Assembly (NCBI GenBank): GCA_002347085.1 | Contig: DDWW01000004.1 | Span: forward strand, 1 to 9,540 | Reading direction: 5' to 3' | Source of the DNA: Desulfobulbaceae bacterium UBA2276 | GTDB taxonomy: Bacteria > Desulfobacterota > Desulfobulbia > Desulfobulbales > Desulfocapsaceae | DNA: 9,540 nt | Shown here: one piece after another, positions 1 through 6,545 of the stretch | How positions within the stretch are numbered: position 1 is the stretch's first letter | How the letters are laid out: every line of letters begins with the position of its first letter | The notes under the pieces: generated by a model | Told to the model about the DNA's origin: nothing | Seen by the model: the letters and a program-made list of their open reading frames with translations, nothing else | Database searches by the model: none | Position numbers and translations under genes: made by a program

Positions 1-61
1 ATAAGAGGCCGTAAGCTGAAAAGAGTAAAAAGAGCCTTGCTCTTTTCAGCAACGGCCTCTA
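1..61 (-). repeat. Dispersed palindromic repeat, copy A (cut by window edge)
   Basis: Read on the minus strand this begins TAGAGGCCGTT and ends TTACGGCCTCTTAT at the window edge, matching the ends of copies B, C and D. It folds into a strong hairpin: plus-strand 4-12 and 15-25 pair with 52-60 and 40-50, about 20 base pairs with one small bulge and a 14-base loop. Its leading TAG is the stop codon of the M23 peptidase gene. It may act as a transcription terminator or 3'-end stabiliser for that gene, but it has no clean U-tract after the outer stem. The expected GCCG end lies outside the window. Confidence 0.75.
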
Positions 62-961
62 AATACGATGTGGCGTTCGGGCCTCTGCAACAAGGATGTC
101 GGTTTCAATCTGTCGACGATTGAGGACGCTGAGGGGGTCGATGGGGTTATGCTGGCGATGAATTTCCAGGTGGAGATGGGGGCCGGTGGTCAGGCCGGTC
201 TGGCCGACCTGACCGAGCGTTTGTTCAGGGTTGATCCGCTCACCCTTGTTCGCCAAGAGTTTAGAAAGATGGGCGTATCGAGAGGTAAGGCCATTACCGT
301 GGTCAATCTCCACCATAAGGCCATAGCCGCCATCCTTTCCTGAAAAGGTGACGACTCCAGGGCCCACAGGCTTGACCGGAGTGCCAATGGGTTGACGGAT
401 GTCAATGCCGTCATGGTGCAGGTTCTCGCCCAGAACGGGATGTTTGCGCATACCAAACAGGGAGCTTATCTCCCCACGCACAGGGGCCTGAAACATCGTC
501 TTAAGCGGGATGACGGGGATATTACTGACAGCAATCTCCGACTCAGATACGGACCCTGACGCCGGTACCGAGCCCGGCTGAGACTGCGGGCCGCCAATGC
601 TGGTGAGATCAAGTTGCTGTCCGGGGAAGATATTGTTAGGATTATTGAGCTGGTTGAGGGCCGCAACCTGATTCACCATAGTGTACAAATCACGCCGTGA
701 AGAGTTACCCCCGAGTTTTTTTGCCTCCGTGGCCACAATCTCGGATAAGGTATCGCCTGTCTGGATAGTATAGCTTTTGCTTGATGGCGCCTGACTTGAT
801 GCTGCAGCCTTGTTTGTCCTGTTACCATGCTGTCGTGCCGCCTCGGACAGGGCCGTATTAAATCTGGTCGCCGTCTGCTTCTTCGTCGCAACCGACAGCG
901 AAGCATTTCGTTCCTGGCTCAACAAAGGAATGGTATTTTTCGGAACAACAATATCTCTCAT
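59..961 (-). CDS. LysM domain and M23-family metallopeptidase (peptidoglycan endopeptidase)
   Basis: A 300-residue predicted peptidoglycan hydrolase. A LysM module lies at about residues 63-119 (YTIQTGDTLSEI, later NIFPGQQLDL) and an M23/LytM peptidase domain at about 160-280. The zinc-site pattern is complete: H183 and D187 in HHDGID, H231 in YAHLS, and H262/H264 in HLHLEI. LysM binds glycan strands and M23 enzymes cut peptide cross-links, so a role in cell-wall remodelling is expected. I chose ATG at 961 because GAGAGG sits nine bases upstream; a TTG at 991 would add ten residues without a better ribosome site. Odd point: the first 60 residues are polar and Ala/Ser/Thr-rich, with no hydrophobic signal peptide or lipobox from either start, so the export route is unclear (a non-Sec route such as flagellar-type secretion is possible). 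The stop codon is the first triplet of repeat copy A. It lies downstream of rsmB on the same strand. Confidence 0.93.
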   Translation of the reverse strand: MRDIVVPKNTIPLLSQERNASLSVATKKQTATRFNTALSEAARQHGNRTNKAAASSQAPSSKSYTIQTGDTLSEIVATEAKKLGGNSSRRDLYTMVNQVAALNQLNNPNNIFPGQQLDLTSIGGPQSQPGSVPASGSVSESEIAVSNIPVIPLKTMFQAPVRGEISSLFGMRKHPVLGENLHHDGIDIRQPIGTPVKPVGPGVVTFSGKDGGYGLMVEIDHGNGLTSRYAHLSKLLANKGERINPEQTLGQVGQTGLTTGPHLHLEIHRQHNPIDPLSVLNRRQIETDILVAEARTPHRI

Positions 962-1006
962 ATCCAATTGCCTCTCGCCACGATTCAGCAACGTTACCTC
1001 GCTGAC

Positions 1007-1066
1007 TAGGGGCCGCCAAGAAATAACCTTTACTCTTTATCCTTTTCTTTACGGCCAGTTATGCCG
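1007..1066 (+). repeat. Dispersed palindromic repeat, copy B
   Basis: A 60-base element reading TAGGGGCCG at its left end and TTACGGC then TTATGCCG at its right end. Aligned without gaps to copy C (opposite strand, about 2 kb away) it matches by hand count at about 44 of 60 positions, including both ends and an internal GAAATAAC. Its self-complementarity is weaker than in copies A and C. It lies between the rsmB stop and the M23 peptidase start, so it would be in the 5' leader of the peptidase mRNA if that gene uses the promoter proposed at 1122-1154. Confidence 0.7.
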
Positions 1067-1121
1067 TTAATGATATTGGATCGTATACGTTTTTTTGAAC
1101 GACGGCTTATTTCAACAACAC

Positions 1122-1154
1122 ATTATACTCTCTACATCGGTCATCTTGAGTCAA
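1122..1154 (-). promoter_or_regulatory. Possible promoter for the LysM/M23 peptidase gene
   Basis: On the minus strand there is a perfect TATAAT (plus 1122-1127) and, 21 bases upstream, TTGACT (plus 1149-1154). The spacing is longer than the usual 16-18, so the -35 match may be fortuitous. It sits just beyond the rsmB stop codon and would give a leader of about 150 bases that crosses repeat copy B. Confidence 0.3.
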
Positions 1155-1157
1155 TCT

Positions 1158-2585
1158 TTAGATACGACGCAGCCTGGCCCCAAAAAAACCATCGATAGAA
1201 GGGCCGGGACGGGGAGCAAAAAACTGCTCCTTAACCAGTATCTTAGCAGATGGCGGCAGAAATTGGGCACAATCTTCGCTGATAAAGTCCGGATGTTGCT
1301 CCAGAAAGAGCGCGACAACCTCTTCGTTCTCTTCAGGCTCCAGCGAGCAGGTAGCATAGACCAAGATACCTGCCGGGGCAAGAAGTCTGGCCGCCTCTGC
1401 CAGGAGTTGTAATTGGAGTTTTTGGTAACGGGCAAGATCGCTCTTCTGCCGATTCCAGCGGATATCAGGATGCCGACCAGTGACCCCGGTGCCAGAGCAA
1501 GGGGCATCAATCAGGATCCCGTCAAAGCGACGGTCGCAGGTTTGGGCAAAGTGCTGGATATCCATATCATACAGGGTAACCGGCTCGTCGGGATGGAGGC
1601 GGTGCATGTTATCGCGGAATTTGTGTTGCCGTTGCAACTCGGGCTCCACGGCGGCGATGGTGGCAGACCTTGCATTGCCGGCCGCGCGGAGCTGGATCAG
1701 GCCACTGGTCTTGCCGCCTAATCCGGCGCAGGCATCTAAATAATGACCATTGTTGATCAGTGGGCCCATCAGGAGCGTCAGTAATTGGGCAGCCTCATCC
1801 TGGACCTGGAAATGGCCCTGGAAAAATCCTGGTAATTTGCTGATCGGGCCATGAAAATCAGGGAGGATCAAGGCACCCGGGCTGTATGCCCCCGAGTGGA
1901 CCTCGATTTTTTCCTGCTCAATGGCCGCCAGCAACTGCTCTCTCGTGGTAACCAGGGTATTGACGTGCAGGATCAGTGGGGCTTGCTGATTGTTGACCGC
2001 ACAGATCCGTTGCATCTCTTCCTGGCCGTATCTTGCCTGCCAGCGCTTTACTAACCAGTCTGGATGATTAAGAAAGGGGTTGCCGGAGCTGTCCTGATAC
2101 CCCGCAAGAGTTGCGACCAGGGTCTGTTTCCGGCGCAGCGATTCTCGCAGGACACCGTTGACAAAGCCCTGAAGATTTTTGGGCAGATGGGCAGCTTGCA
2201 GGGCCTTGACCGACTCGTTGACAGCGGCAGATTCAGGGATACGGTCCAGAAAAAAGAGCTGATACAATCCGGCCAGAAGTGCCTGACGGACAAAGGGTTT
2301 TATCTTGGAGGCCGGTTGTTTGCAAAGAGATTGGAGCAGGAAATCGAGCTCTTGGCGATGACGCAAGACCCCATACAGAATATTCATGGCCAGATGCCGA
2401 TCTGGCCCGTCAAGCGAACACTCTGCTGCTACCTTGTCAAAGAGCGCGACAACCGGCAGGCGCGTGCGTTCAAGCTGAGCAAGGGTCTCGATCGCCGCGA
2501 AGCGCGCTGTCTTTCGTTCAGGTTTCTGGTGGGTTTCAGGCAAATCAGGATCCCGCGTGCGGTTAAGGATGAAGTGCGCCGTCAA
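1158..2585 (-). CDS. rsmB: 16S rRNA (cytosine(967)-C5)-methyltransferase RsmB
   Basis: Up to 475 residues with the standard RsmB layout: an N-terminal NusB-like RNA-binding domain (about 27-155) and a C-terminal Rossmann methyltransferase domain (about 200-475). Visible motifs are VQDEAAQL (261-268), the SAM-binding loop LDACAGLGGKT (283-293), DAPCSGTG with C363, and YATCS with C413, the expected catalytic nucleophile, followed by the C-terminal DGFFGARLRR. The family uses SAM to methylate C967 of 16S rRNA in E. coli numbering. No ATG is available near the N-terminus: TTG at 2585 or TTG at 2543 are the plausible starts, and neither has a strong Shine-Dalgarno site. With the upstream TTG the gene overlaps the response regulator by 23 bases, with the downstream one it does not, so translation may be coupled to the regulator gene. 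Function is near certain; the exact start is not. Confidence 0.95.
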   Translation of the reverse strand: MTAHFILNRTRDPDLPETHQKPERKTARFAAIETLAQLERTRLPVVALFDKVAAECSLDGPDRHLAMNILYGVLRHRQELDFLLQSLCKQPASKIKPFVRQALLAGLYQLFFLDRIPESAAVNESVKALQAAHLPKNLQGFVNGVLRESLRRKQTLVATLAGYQDSSGNPFLNHPDWLVKRWQARYGQEEMQRICAVNNQQAPLILHVNTLVTTREQLLAAIEQEKIEVHSGAYSPGALILPDFHGPISKLPGFFQGHFQVQDEAAQLLTLLMGPLINNGHYLDACAGLGGKTSGLIQLRAAGNARSATIAAVEPELQRQHKFRDNMHRLHPDEPVTLYDMDIQHFAQTCDRRFDGILIDAPCSGTGVTGRHPDIRWNRQKSDLARYQKLQLQLLAEAARLLAPAGILVYATCSLEPEENEEVVALFLEQHPDFISEDCAQFLPPSAKILVKEQFFAPRPGPSIDGFFGARLRRI

Positions 2586-2943
2586 TGGCCGCGATCAACT
2601 CGGGAATTGGCGATTGCTTGGAGATCAAGGTGGTGAGGGCGTGGTCACCGCCGATCCGACTCACTTCTTCGGGGCTGACCATGCCTGAAAGATAGAGAAT
2701 GGGAATATCGGCAGTCTGCGGGTCTTGGGCCAGGGTCGTGGCCAGTTCAACCCCGTGAATCTCCGGCATATTGATGTCGAGGATGGCAATATCCGGCCGC
2801 TCAGTCTTGATCAGGGCCAAGGCGGTTTCGCTCTGGTTGCTGGCCGTAACCTGGAATCTGCCTGTGGCCGTAAGCTCCATGGTCAAGAGATCGCAGAGGT
2901 CCTGATCATCATCAATCAGGACAATTTTAATATTTTTTGGCAT
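2563..2943 (-). CDS. Single-domain (CheY-like) response regulator
   Basis: A 126-residue protein that is entirely one receiver domain. The acidic pocket D11-D12-D13, phosphoacceptor D56 (ILDINMPEIHG), switch residue S86 (YLSGM) and conserved K109 are all visible. No DNA-binding, enzymatic or other output domain follows, so it would act by protein-protein contact or as a phosphate relay or sink. ATG at 2941-2943 is preceded by AAGGAAAGAAG, a good ribosome site. It lies about 230 bases downstream of a hybrid kinase that carries an HPt domain, which makes that kinase its likely phosphodonor (inference from proximity). Its 3' end runs into the start of rsmB. Confidence 0.93.
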   Translation of the reverse strand: MPKNIKIVLIDDDQDLCDLLTMELTATGRFQVTASNQSETALALIKTERPDIAILDINMPEIHGVELATTLAQDPQTADIPILYLSGMVSPEEVSRIGGDHALTTLISKQSPIPELIAAIDGALHP

Positions 2944-3071
2944 GGTTCTTCTTTCCTTTCATGGACAGAATTTAGAATCCGTAAATATCAGCAGGGTACT
3001 TCACAGCATAATCCCAGCACAGCTTATCAGTATCATCATGAAAATCAAATGAAAAAAGCAAAGAAAGGCCC

Positions 3072-3116
3072 CTAAGCCGCTGTAAAAGAATAACATGGCC
3101 GTTTAATTGCACGGGG
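3072..3116 (+). repeat. Possible degenerate repeat copy next to copy C, opposite orientation
   Basis: The plus strand reads TAAGCCGCTGTAAAAGAATAAC followed by ATGGCCG in two pieces that resemble the left half of the repeat (TAGGGGCCG, GAAATAAC, ATGCC) in the orientation opposite to copy C. It abuts copy C, so the two would form a head-to-head pair separated by CGGGG. The match is patchy, and chance or divergence beyond recognition cannot be excluded by eye. Confidence 0.35.
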
Positions 3117-3176
3117 CGGCATAAGGAGCCGTAACGAAATAGATATAAATGGCATGTTATTTCGTAACGGCCCCTA
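3117..3176 (-). repeat. Dispersed palindromic repeat, copy C
   Basis: On the minus strand this 60-base element starts TAGGGGCCGTTACGAAATA and ends TTACGGCTCCTTATGCCG. Plus-strand arms 3125-3141 and 3158-3174 pair at 15 of 17 positions around a 16-base loop. The leading TAG is the stop codon of the hybrid histidine kinase gene, the same arrangement as copy A with the peptidase gene. It could attenuate or terminate transcription between the kinase and the response regulator. Confidence 0.8.
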
Positions 3177-5120
3177 AACATCCGCGCCCTCTGTTTTCTG
3201 ATAGTGAATTTTAACGGTATCAAGATAGACAATGATCTCGTCAATCAGACGTCCGGCCTGAATCGTGTCACCCTCTACCGCCGCTTTTTCCAGGGCCAGG
3301 CAGAGGTTGCCCAGATGGGTAAAACCATACATCCAGGAAGTACCTTTGACCGTGTGCGCCTGTTTCTTGAGATCCGCCAGTGTTCCGGTGGTAAACGTTT
3401 CCAGCATCTGCTTGGCATCCTGCTTTTTATTGACCATGAACCGCGGGATAAGCTTGGCCAGCTTCGGATCGAGAAACAGACGGTTGGGGTCGTCGAGTTC
3501 ACAACCCGTACCGGAGTCATCCCCTGCCCTCGTAACCGTTTCCGGCTGAATCTGACCGCTGAGATGAAGATGAGTGGCAATGGTCTCTACTAATTTGGCC
3601 TTCTTCACGGGCTTGGTCAAAAAATCGCTGCATCCCGCATCCAGACACTTTTTCTTAAAGCGAATAAAGGCGTGGGCGGTCAGGGCAATGATAGGAACCG
3701 GCGTCCGGTGCTGTCCTTTTTCCCATTGCCTGATTTTTTGAGTAGCCTCATAACCGTCCATGACCGGCATCTCAATGTCCATCAGAATCAGGTCGCTGGG
3801 ATTGGCGCAGAAGGCCTTGACCGCCTCCTGGCCATTGCCTGCGGTTTTCAGGGTAAAAGGGGTGTTGCGGAGGTAGAGACGAATGAGGTTGCAGTTGTCC
3901 TGATTATCATCGACCAAAAGGATACGGGCGGCGTGCAATAATTCACAACGAGCGGCCTGGAGCTCGTTGTTGGTGTCGATCTCCGGGCGGGGTGAAGTTG
4001 CGGGCGAAAAAGGAATGGAAAAAAAGAAAGTGGAGCCTTTTGCCGGCTGGCTGGTGAGCCAGATATGACCGCGCATGATATCCAGAAGCTTCTGGCAGAT
4101 GGTGAGTCCCAGACCGGTGCCGCCATATTTACGGGTGGTGAGGGAATCCGCCTGGGTAAAGCTGTCAAAGATCAACTGCTGTTTATCGACCGGAATGCCA
4201 ATACCGTTATCCTTGATCGAAAAAAGGAGCTCCTCCTGCGCGGACCCATTTTTTGCGACGGTAACCTTGATCTCAACCTGACCTTTTTCGGTGAATTTTA
4301 CCGCGTTGCCCGCCAGATTGAGCAGAATCTGGCGCAGACGGGTGGGATCGCCGTTGAGGTAGAAGGGGACATCGCTGTCGATATGGGTACGAATCGTGGT
4401 CCCCTGCTCATCGGCCCGCAGGGAGACGATAGTAACGACCGATTCAAGCAGAGTGGGGAGGTCAAAGTCAATGGACTCCAACTCAGTCTGGCCGGCCTCT
4501 ATCTTAGACAGGTCAAGGATATCATTGATGATCTCAAGCAGGCTTTCACCGGCCGAACGGAAGATGCGGACGTATTCATGCTGTTCCTCCGAAAGGGCCG
4601 TCTCTGCCAGAACCTCGGCCATACCGATGATGGAATTGAGCGGGGTTCTGATCTCATGGCTCATGGAGGCCAGGAACTCACTCTTGGAACGGCTGGCATC
4701 AAGGGCCATACGGCTTAAGCGCTTGTTTTCAAGGAGGGTGTCGTGCAGGTGGATATGGGTCTTGACCCGGGCCAGCAATTCCTGCTGGTTGAAGGGTTTG
4801 ATGATATAGTCCTGGCCGCCGGCGTCAAACCCCTTGACGATATCAGCCTGCTGGGACAAAGAGGTGAGAAAGATGACCGGGATATCCTGATACTTGGGGT
4901 CTCGTTTCAGCTTACGGCAGAAGGAGAAGCCGTTCATGCCGGGTATCATGACATCCAGGAGGATGATGTCCGGGGTCAGGGTACGCAACAGCTTCATAGC
5001 CTCTTCCGCACAATCTCCCAGCACGACTTTATACTCGGCTTTCTCCAGGACAGCGACCAGGGGTATCCGGCTGACCTTGTTGTCATCAATGAGAAGAACT
5101 GTATGCACAGGATCTGCCAT
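3174..5120 (-). CDS. Hybrid sensor histidine kinase, REC-HisKA-HATPase-REC-HPt
   Basis: A 648-residue multi-step phosphorelay protein. Domains in order: receiver 1 (about 6-122; D12/D13, phosphoacceptor D56, T86, K108), HisKA (about 145-210; H155 in SHEIRTP), HATPase_c (about 255-372; N-box around N268-N272, G1 DNGIGIP 304-310, F-box near F318-F321, G2 GTGLGL 335-339), receiver 2 (about 398-518; D404/D405, D448, T481, K503) and a C-terminal HPt (about 553-640; H589 in AHTVKG). Every phosphotransfer residue is present, so it should be active. There is no transmembrane segment, PAS, GAF, HAMP or other sensory domain; the N-terminal receiver may itself be the input, meaning an upstream kinase could control this one. 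ATG at 5118-5120 has only a weak upstream ribosome site. The final TAG belongs to repeat copy C. The response regulator at 2563-2943 is the natural candidate acceptor for the HPt. Confidence 0.95.
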   Translation of the reverse strand: MADPVHTVLLIDDNKVSRIPLVAVLEKAEYKVVLGDCAEEAMKLLRTLTPDIILLDVMIPGMNGFSFCRKLKRDPKYQDIPVIFLTSLSQQADIVKGFDAGGQDYIIKPFNQQELLARVKTHIHLHDTLLENKRLSRMALDASRSKSEFLASMSHEIRTPLNSIIGMAEVLAETALSEEQHEYVRIFRSAGESLLEIINDILDLSKIEAGQTELESIDFDLPTLLESVVTIVSLRADEQGTTIRTHIDSDVPFYLNGDPTRLRQILLNLAGNAVKFTEKGQVEIKVTVAKNGSAQEELLFSIKDNGIGIPVDKQQLIFDSFTQADSLTTRKYGGTGLGLTICQKLLDIMRGHIWLTSQPAKGSTFFFSIPFSPATSPRPEIDTNNELQAARCELLHAARILLVDDNQDNCNLIRLYLRNTPFTLKTAGNGQEAVKAFCANPSDLILMDIEMPVMDGYEATQKIRQWEKGQHRTPVPIIALTAHAFIRFKKKCLDAGCSDFLTKPVKKAKLVETIATHLHLSGQIQPETVTRAGDDSGTGCELDDPNRLFLDPKLAKLIPRFMVNKKQDAKQMLETFTTGTLADLKKQAHTVKGTSWMYGFTHLGNLCLALEKAAVEGDTIQAGRLIDEIIVYLDTVKIHYQKTEGADV

Positions 5121-5175
5121 GGCTGGAACAGGAAGGTGGAGATTGATGATTTTTTATGCTATCCTCTGATCTCTT

Positions 5176-5204
5176 TTTATATACTATCGGAGACAGCAGA
5201 ACAA
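5176..5204 (-). promoter_or_regulatory. Candidate sigma70-type promoter for the hybrid kinase
   Basis: On the minus strand TTGTTC (plus 5199-5204) is followed after exactly 17 bases by TATAAA (plus 5176-5181). The -10 matches consensus at five of six positions and the -35 at three. It would give a leader of about 50 bases before the kinase ATG. Confidence 0.4.
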
Positions 5205-5210
5205 AAGAAA

Positions 5211-5269
5211 TGAGGAGCCATTAGGAAATAAACGTGCTGTTTTGTTTATTTTGTTACGGCCTTATGCCG
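5211..5269 (+). repeat. Dispersed palindromic repeat, copy D
   Basis: The right end TTACGGC-C-TTATGCCG is shared with copies B and C. The left part AGGAGCCATTAGGAAATAA matches AGGGGCCGTTACGAAATAA of copy C at 16 of 19 positions. Inside it is a perfect 8-bp hairpin, AAATAAAC (5226-5233) with GTTTATTT (5244-5251). It lies in the divergent gap between the hybrid kinase and the glutamine amidotransferase, so it is not a 3'-end terminator for either gene. Confidence 0.65.
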
Positions 5270-5379
5270 GTTGTGGGATCACAAGTGTTCAAGTTGTTTT
5301 GTAATGACAGCTCAGACACTTATTTCTCTTCATAAACGAAACAAGGGCAATACACAAGACACATATTTCGGAGAGGGCT

Positions 5380-6096
5380 ATGAAGATTCATTGGTTGCAG
5401 CATGTCGCATTTGAAGGGCTGGGAAGTATAGAGACCTGGGCAAAAGAGAGGGGGGATACGCTGAGGTGTACCCGGCTTTTTGCAGGCGAGATTCTACCAC
5501 CGCTGGACGCCTTTGACCTGCTGATTGTCATGGGTGGGCCGATGGGCGTTCATAACCTGGACAAACATCCCTGGCTTAAGGAGGAGAAAGACTTTTTACG
5601 ACAGGTGATTGCGGTGGGCAAGCCGGTTTTGGGGATATGCCTGGGGGCGCAGCTTCTGGCCGATGCCCTGGGGGCCAGGGTCTTTCCCAATACGGAAAAG
5701 GAGATCGGCTGGTTTCCGATTTTACGGGCCAGTGTTGACCCTAATGTTTCTAAGCTTCCCGAACAATTGACGAACATCCTGCCCAGCTCGCAGACAGTAT
5801 TTCACTGGCACGGTGACACCTTTACCCTGCCGGAAGAGACTGTGCAACTCTACTCCAGCGCCGCCTGTGCCAACCAGGCCTTTGTCTATAACGAGCGAGT
5901 CATTGGCCTCCAGTTTCATCTGGAGACCACCCCTGAGAGCATTGGTGCCTTGATCGAAAACTGTCGGGAAGAACTCATCCCTGCGCCTTGGATTCAACCA
6001 GAAGAGGAGATACTTACCGCCGGCAAAAAGGATATCTTGGCGAAAATCAATAGCTGGATGGGGGGATTACTGGAGTATCTCGCGCTGCAAGTTTGA
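5380..6096 (+). CDS. Class I glutamine amidotransferase (GMP synthase-like domain protein)
   Basis: A 238-residue stand-alone class I glutamine amidotransferase domain. The oxyanion region VMGGPMGV (50-57), the nucleophile elbow GICLGAQ with C87, and the His/Glu pair H180 and E182 in LQFHLET complete the Cys-His-Glu triad used to release ammonia from glutamine or to cleave gamma-glutamyl bonds. The FHWHGDTF segment (141-148) is typical of the GMP-synthase-like branch. No synthetase partner lies beside it, so the substrate is unknown; some members of this branch act as gamma-glutamyl hydrolases rather than synthase subunits. ATG at 5380 follows GGAGAGGG closely. It runs divergently from the hybrid kinase, and I see no convincing promoter in the 110 bases after repeat copy D. 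hipB starts 116 bases downstream with its own promoter. Confidence 0.92.
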   Translation: MKIHWLQHVAFEGLGSIETWAKERGDTLRCTRLFAGEILPPLDAFDLLIVMGGPMGVHNLDKHPWLKEEKDFLRQVIAVGKPVLGICLGAQLLADALGARVFPNTEKEIGWFPILRASVDPNVSKLPEQLTNILPSSQTVFHWHGDTFTLPEETVQLYSSAACANQAFVYNERVIGLQFHLETTPESIGALIENCREELIPAPWIQPEEEILTAGKKDILAKINSWMGGLLEYLALQV

Positions 6097-6114
6097 GGCG
6101 TATGAGTTCTTTGC

Positions 6115-6143
6115 TTGACACCAGCAGATGAGTATGATTTTAT
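6115..6143 (+). promoter_or_regulatory. Promoter of the hipBA operon
   Basis: A perfect -35 TTGACA (6115-6120) is followed, after 17 bases, by TTTTAT (6138-6143), which matches the -10 consensus at four of six positions. A small dyad ATGAT-TTT-ATCAT (6134-6146) lies over the -10. Transcription would begin near 6150, just at the larger dyad at 6152-6171. Confidence 0.55.
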
Positions 6144-6151
6144 CATTCATA

Positions 6152-6171
6152 ATGGCCTCATAAAAGGCCAT
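6152..6171. promoter_or_regulatory. Candidate HipB operator (inverted repeat)
   Basis: A perfect 7-bp inverted repeat, ATGGCCT-CATAAA-AGGCCAT, sits between the promoter and the antitoxin gene. HipB-type antitoxins autorepress by binding such dyads as dimers, alone or with HipA, and the position over the expected start of transcription suits that. It lacks a following U-tract, so it is less likely to be a terminator for the amidotransferase gene. The binding protein is inferred from position only. Confidence 0.5.
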
Positions 6172-6212
6172 ATATCGGCAAAAAGCAAACAAAGGTCTTT
6201 TTTGGGTATATT

Positions 6213-6545
6213 ATGAACTTCTATGCGATGACGGACAAGATGATTGGCGCTGAGATCGGAGTTCGCCTCAAAGCGCTCCGCTTGCGCCGGAATAGAACCC
6301 AGCAGCAGGTGGCGGATGCGGTGGCCGTGTCGCTCAATGTCATCAAAGCACTGGAGGCAGGGAAAGGGAAAATTTCTTCCCTGATTGCTGTCCTGCGAGA
6401 GCTTGAAGCCCTTGAGGGCCTGGATCAATTTATCCCGGCACCGGAAGTCAGTCCGTTACAGTTGGCAAAACAGCGCGGCAAGAAGCGGCAAAGGGCCTCA
6501 GGGATTCGGGGTGAGACAGAACCAGGGGAGACACCTGAATGGTAG
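6213..6545 (+). CDS. hipB: HipB-like antitoxin, XRE-family helix-turn-helix
   Basis: A 110-residue protein with an XRE/Cro-type helix-turn-helix at about residues 14-68 (IGVRLKALRLRRNRTQQQVA, then VSLNVIKALEAG). A basic stretch follows (AKQRGKKRQR, 85-94), then an acidic, probably disordered tail ending in Pro-Glu-Trp. E. coli HipB also ends in Glu-Trp, and that tail contacts HipA and marks the protein for proteolysis, so the tail here is likely functional. It precedes hipA and overlaps it by seven bases: the GAATGGTAG junction encodes its last Glu-Trp-stop and also the hipA ATG. The ATG at 6213 has only a weak ribosome site; an ATG at 6228 (residue 6) is an alternative. It should neutralise HipA and autorepress through the upstream dyad. 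Confidence 0.88.
   Translation: MNFYAMTDKMIGAEIGVRLKALRLRRNRTQQQVADAVAVSLNVIKALEAGKGKISSLIAVLRELEALEGLDQFIPAPEVSPLQLAKQRGKKRQRASGIRGETEPGETPEW

Noticed and set aside
2064..2636. A 190-codon plus-strand open frame
   Set aside because: It is opposite rsmB, which has unmistakable methyltransferase motifs; no independent support.
4065..4718. A 217-codon plus-strand open frame
   Set aside because: It is opposite the histidine kinase and receiver domains, whose conserved residues prove the minus-strand frame.
1..5269. CRISPR array suggested by repeated 60-bp units
   Set aside because: Copies are 1-2 kb apart, in both orientations and in gene gaps, with no regular spacers and no cas genes; a dispersed repeat fits instead.
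6152..6171. The GGCC dyad as another copy of the dispersed repeat or as a terminator
   Set aside because: It lacks the TAGGGGCCG and TTATGCCG ends of the repeat family and has no T-run after the stem; an operator fits its position better.
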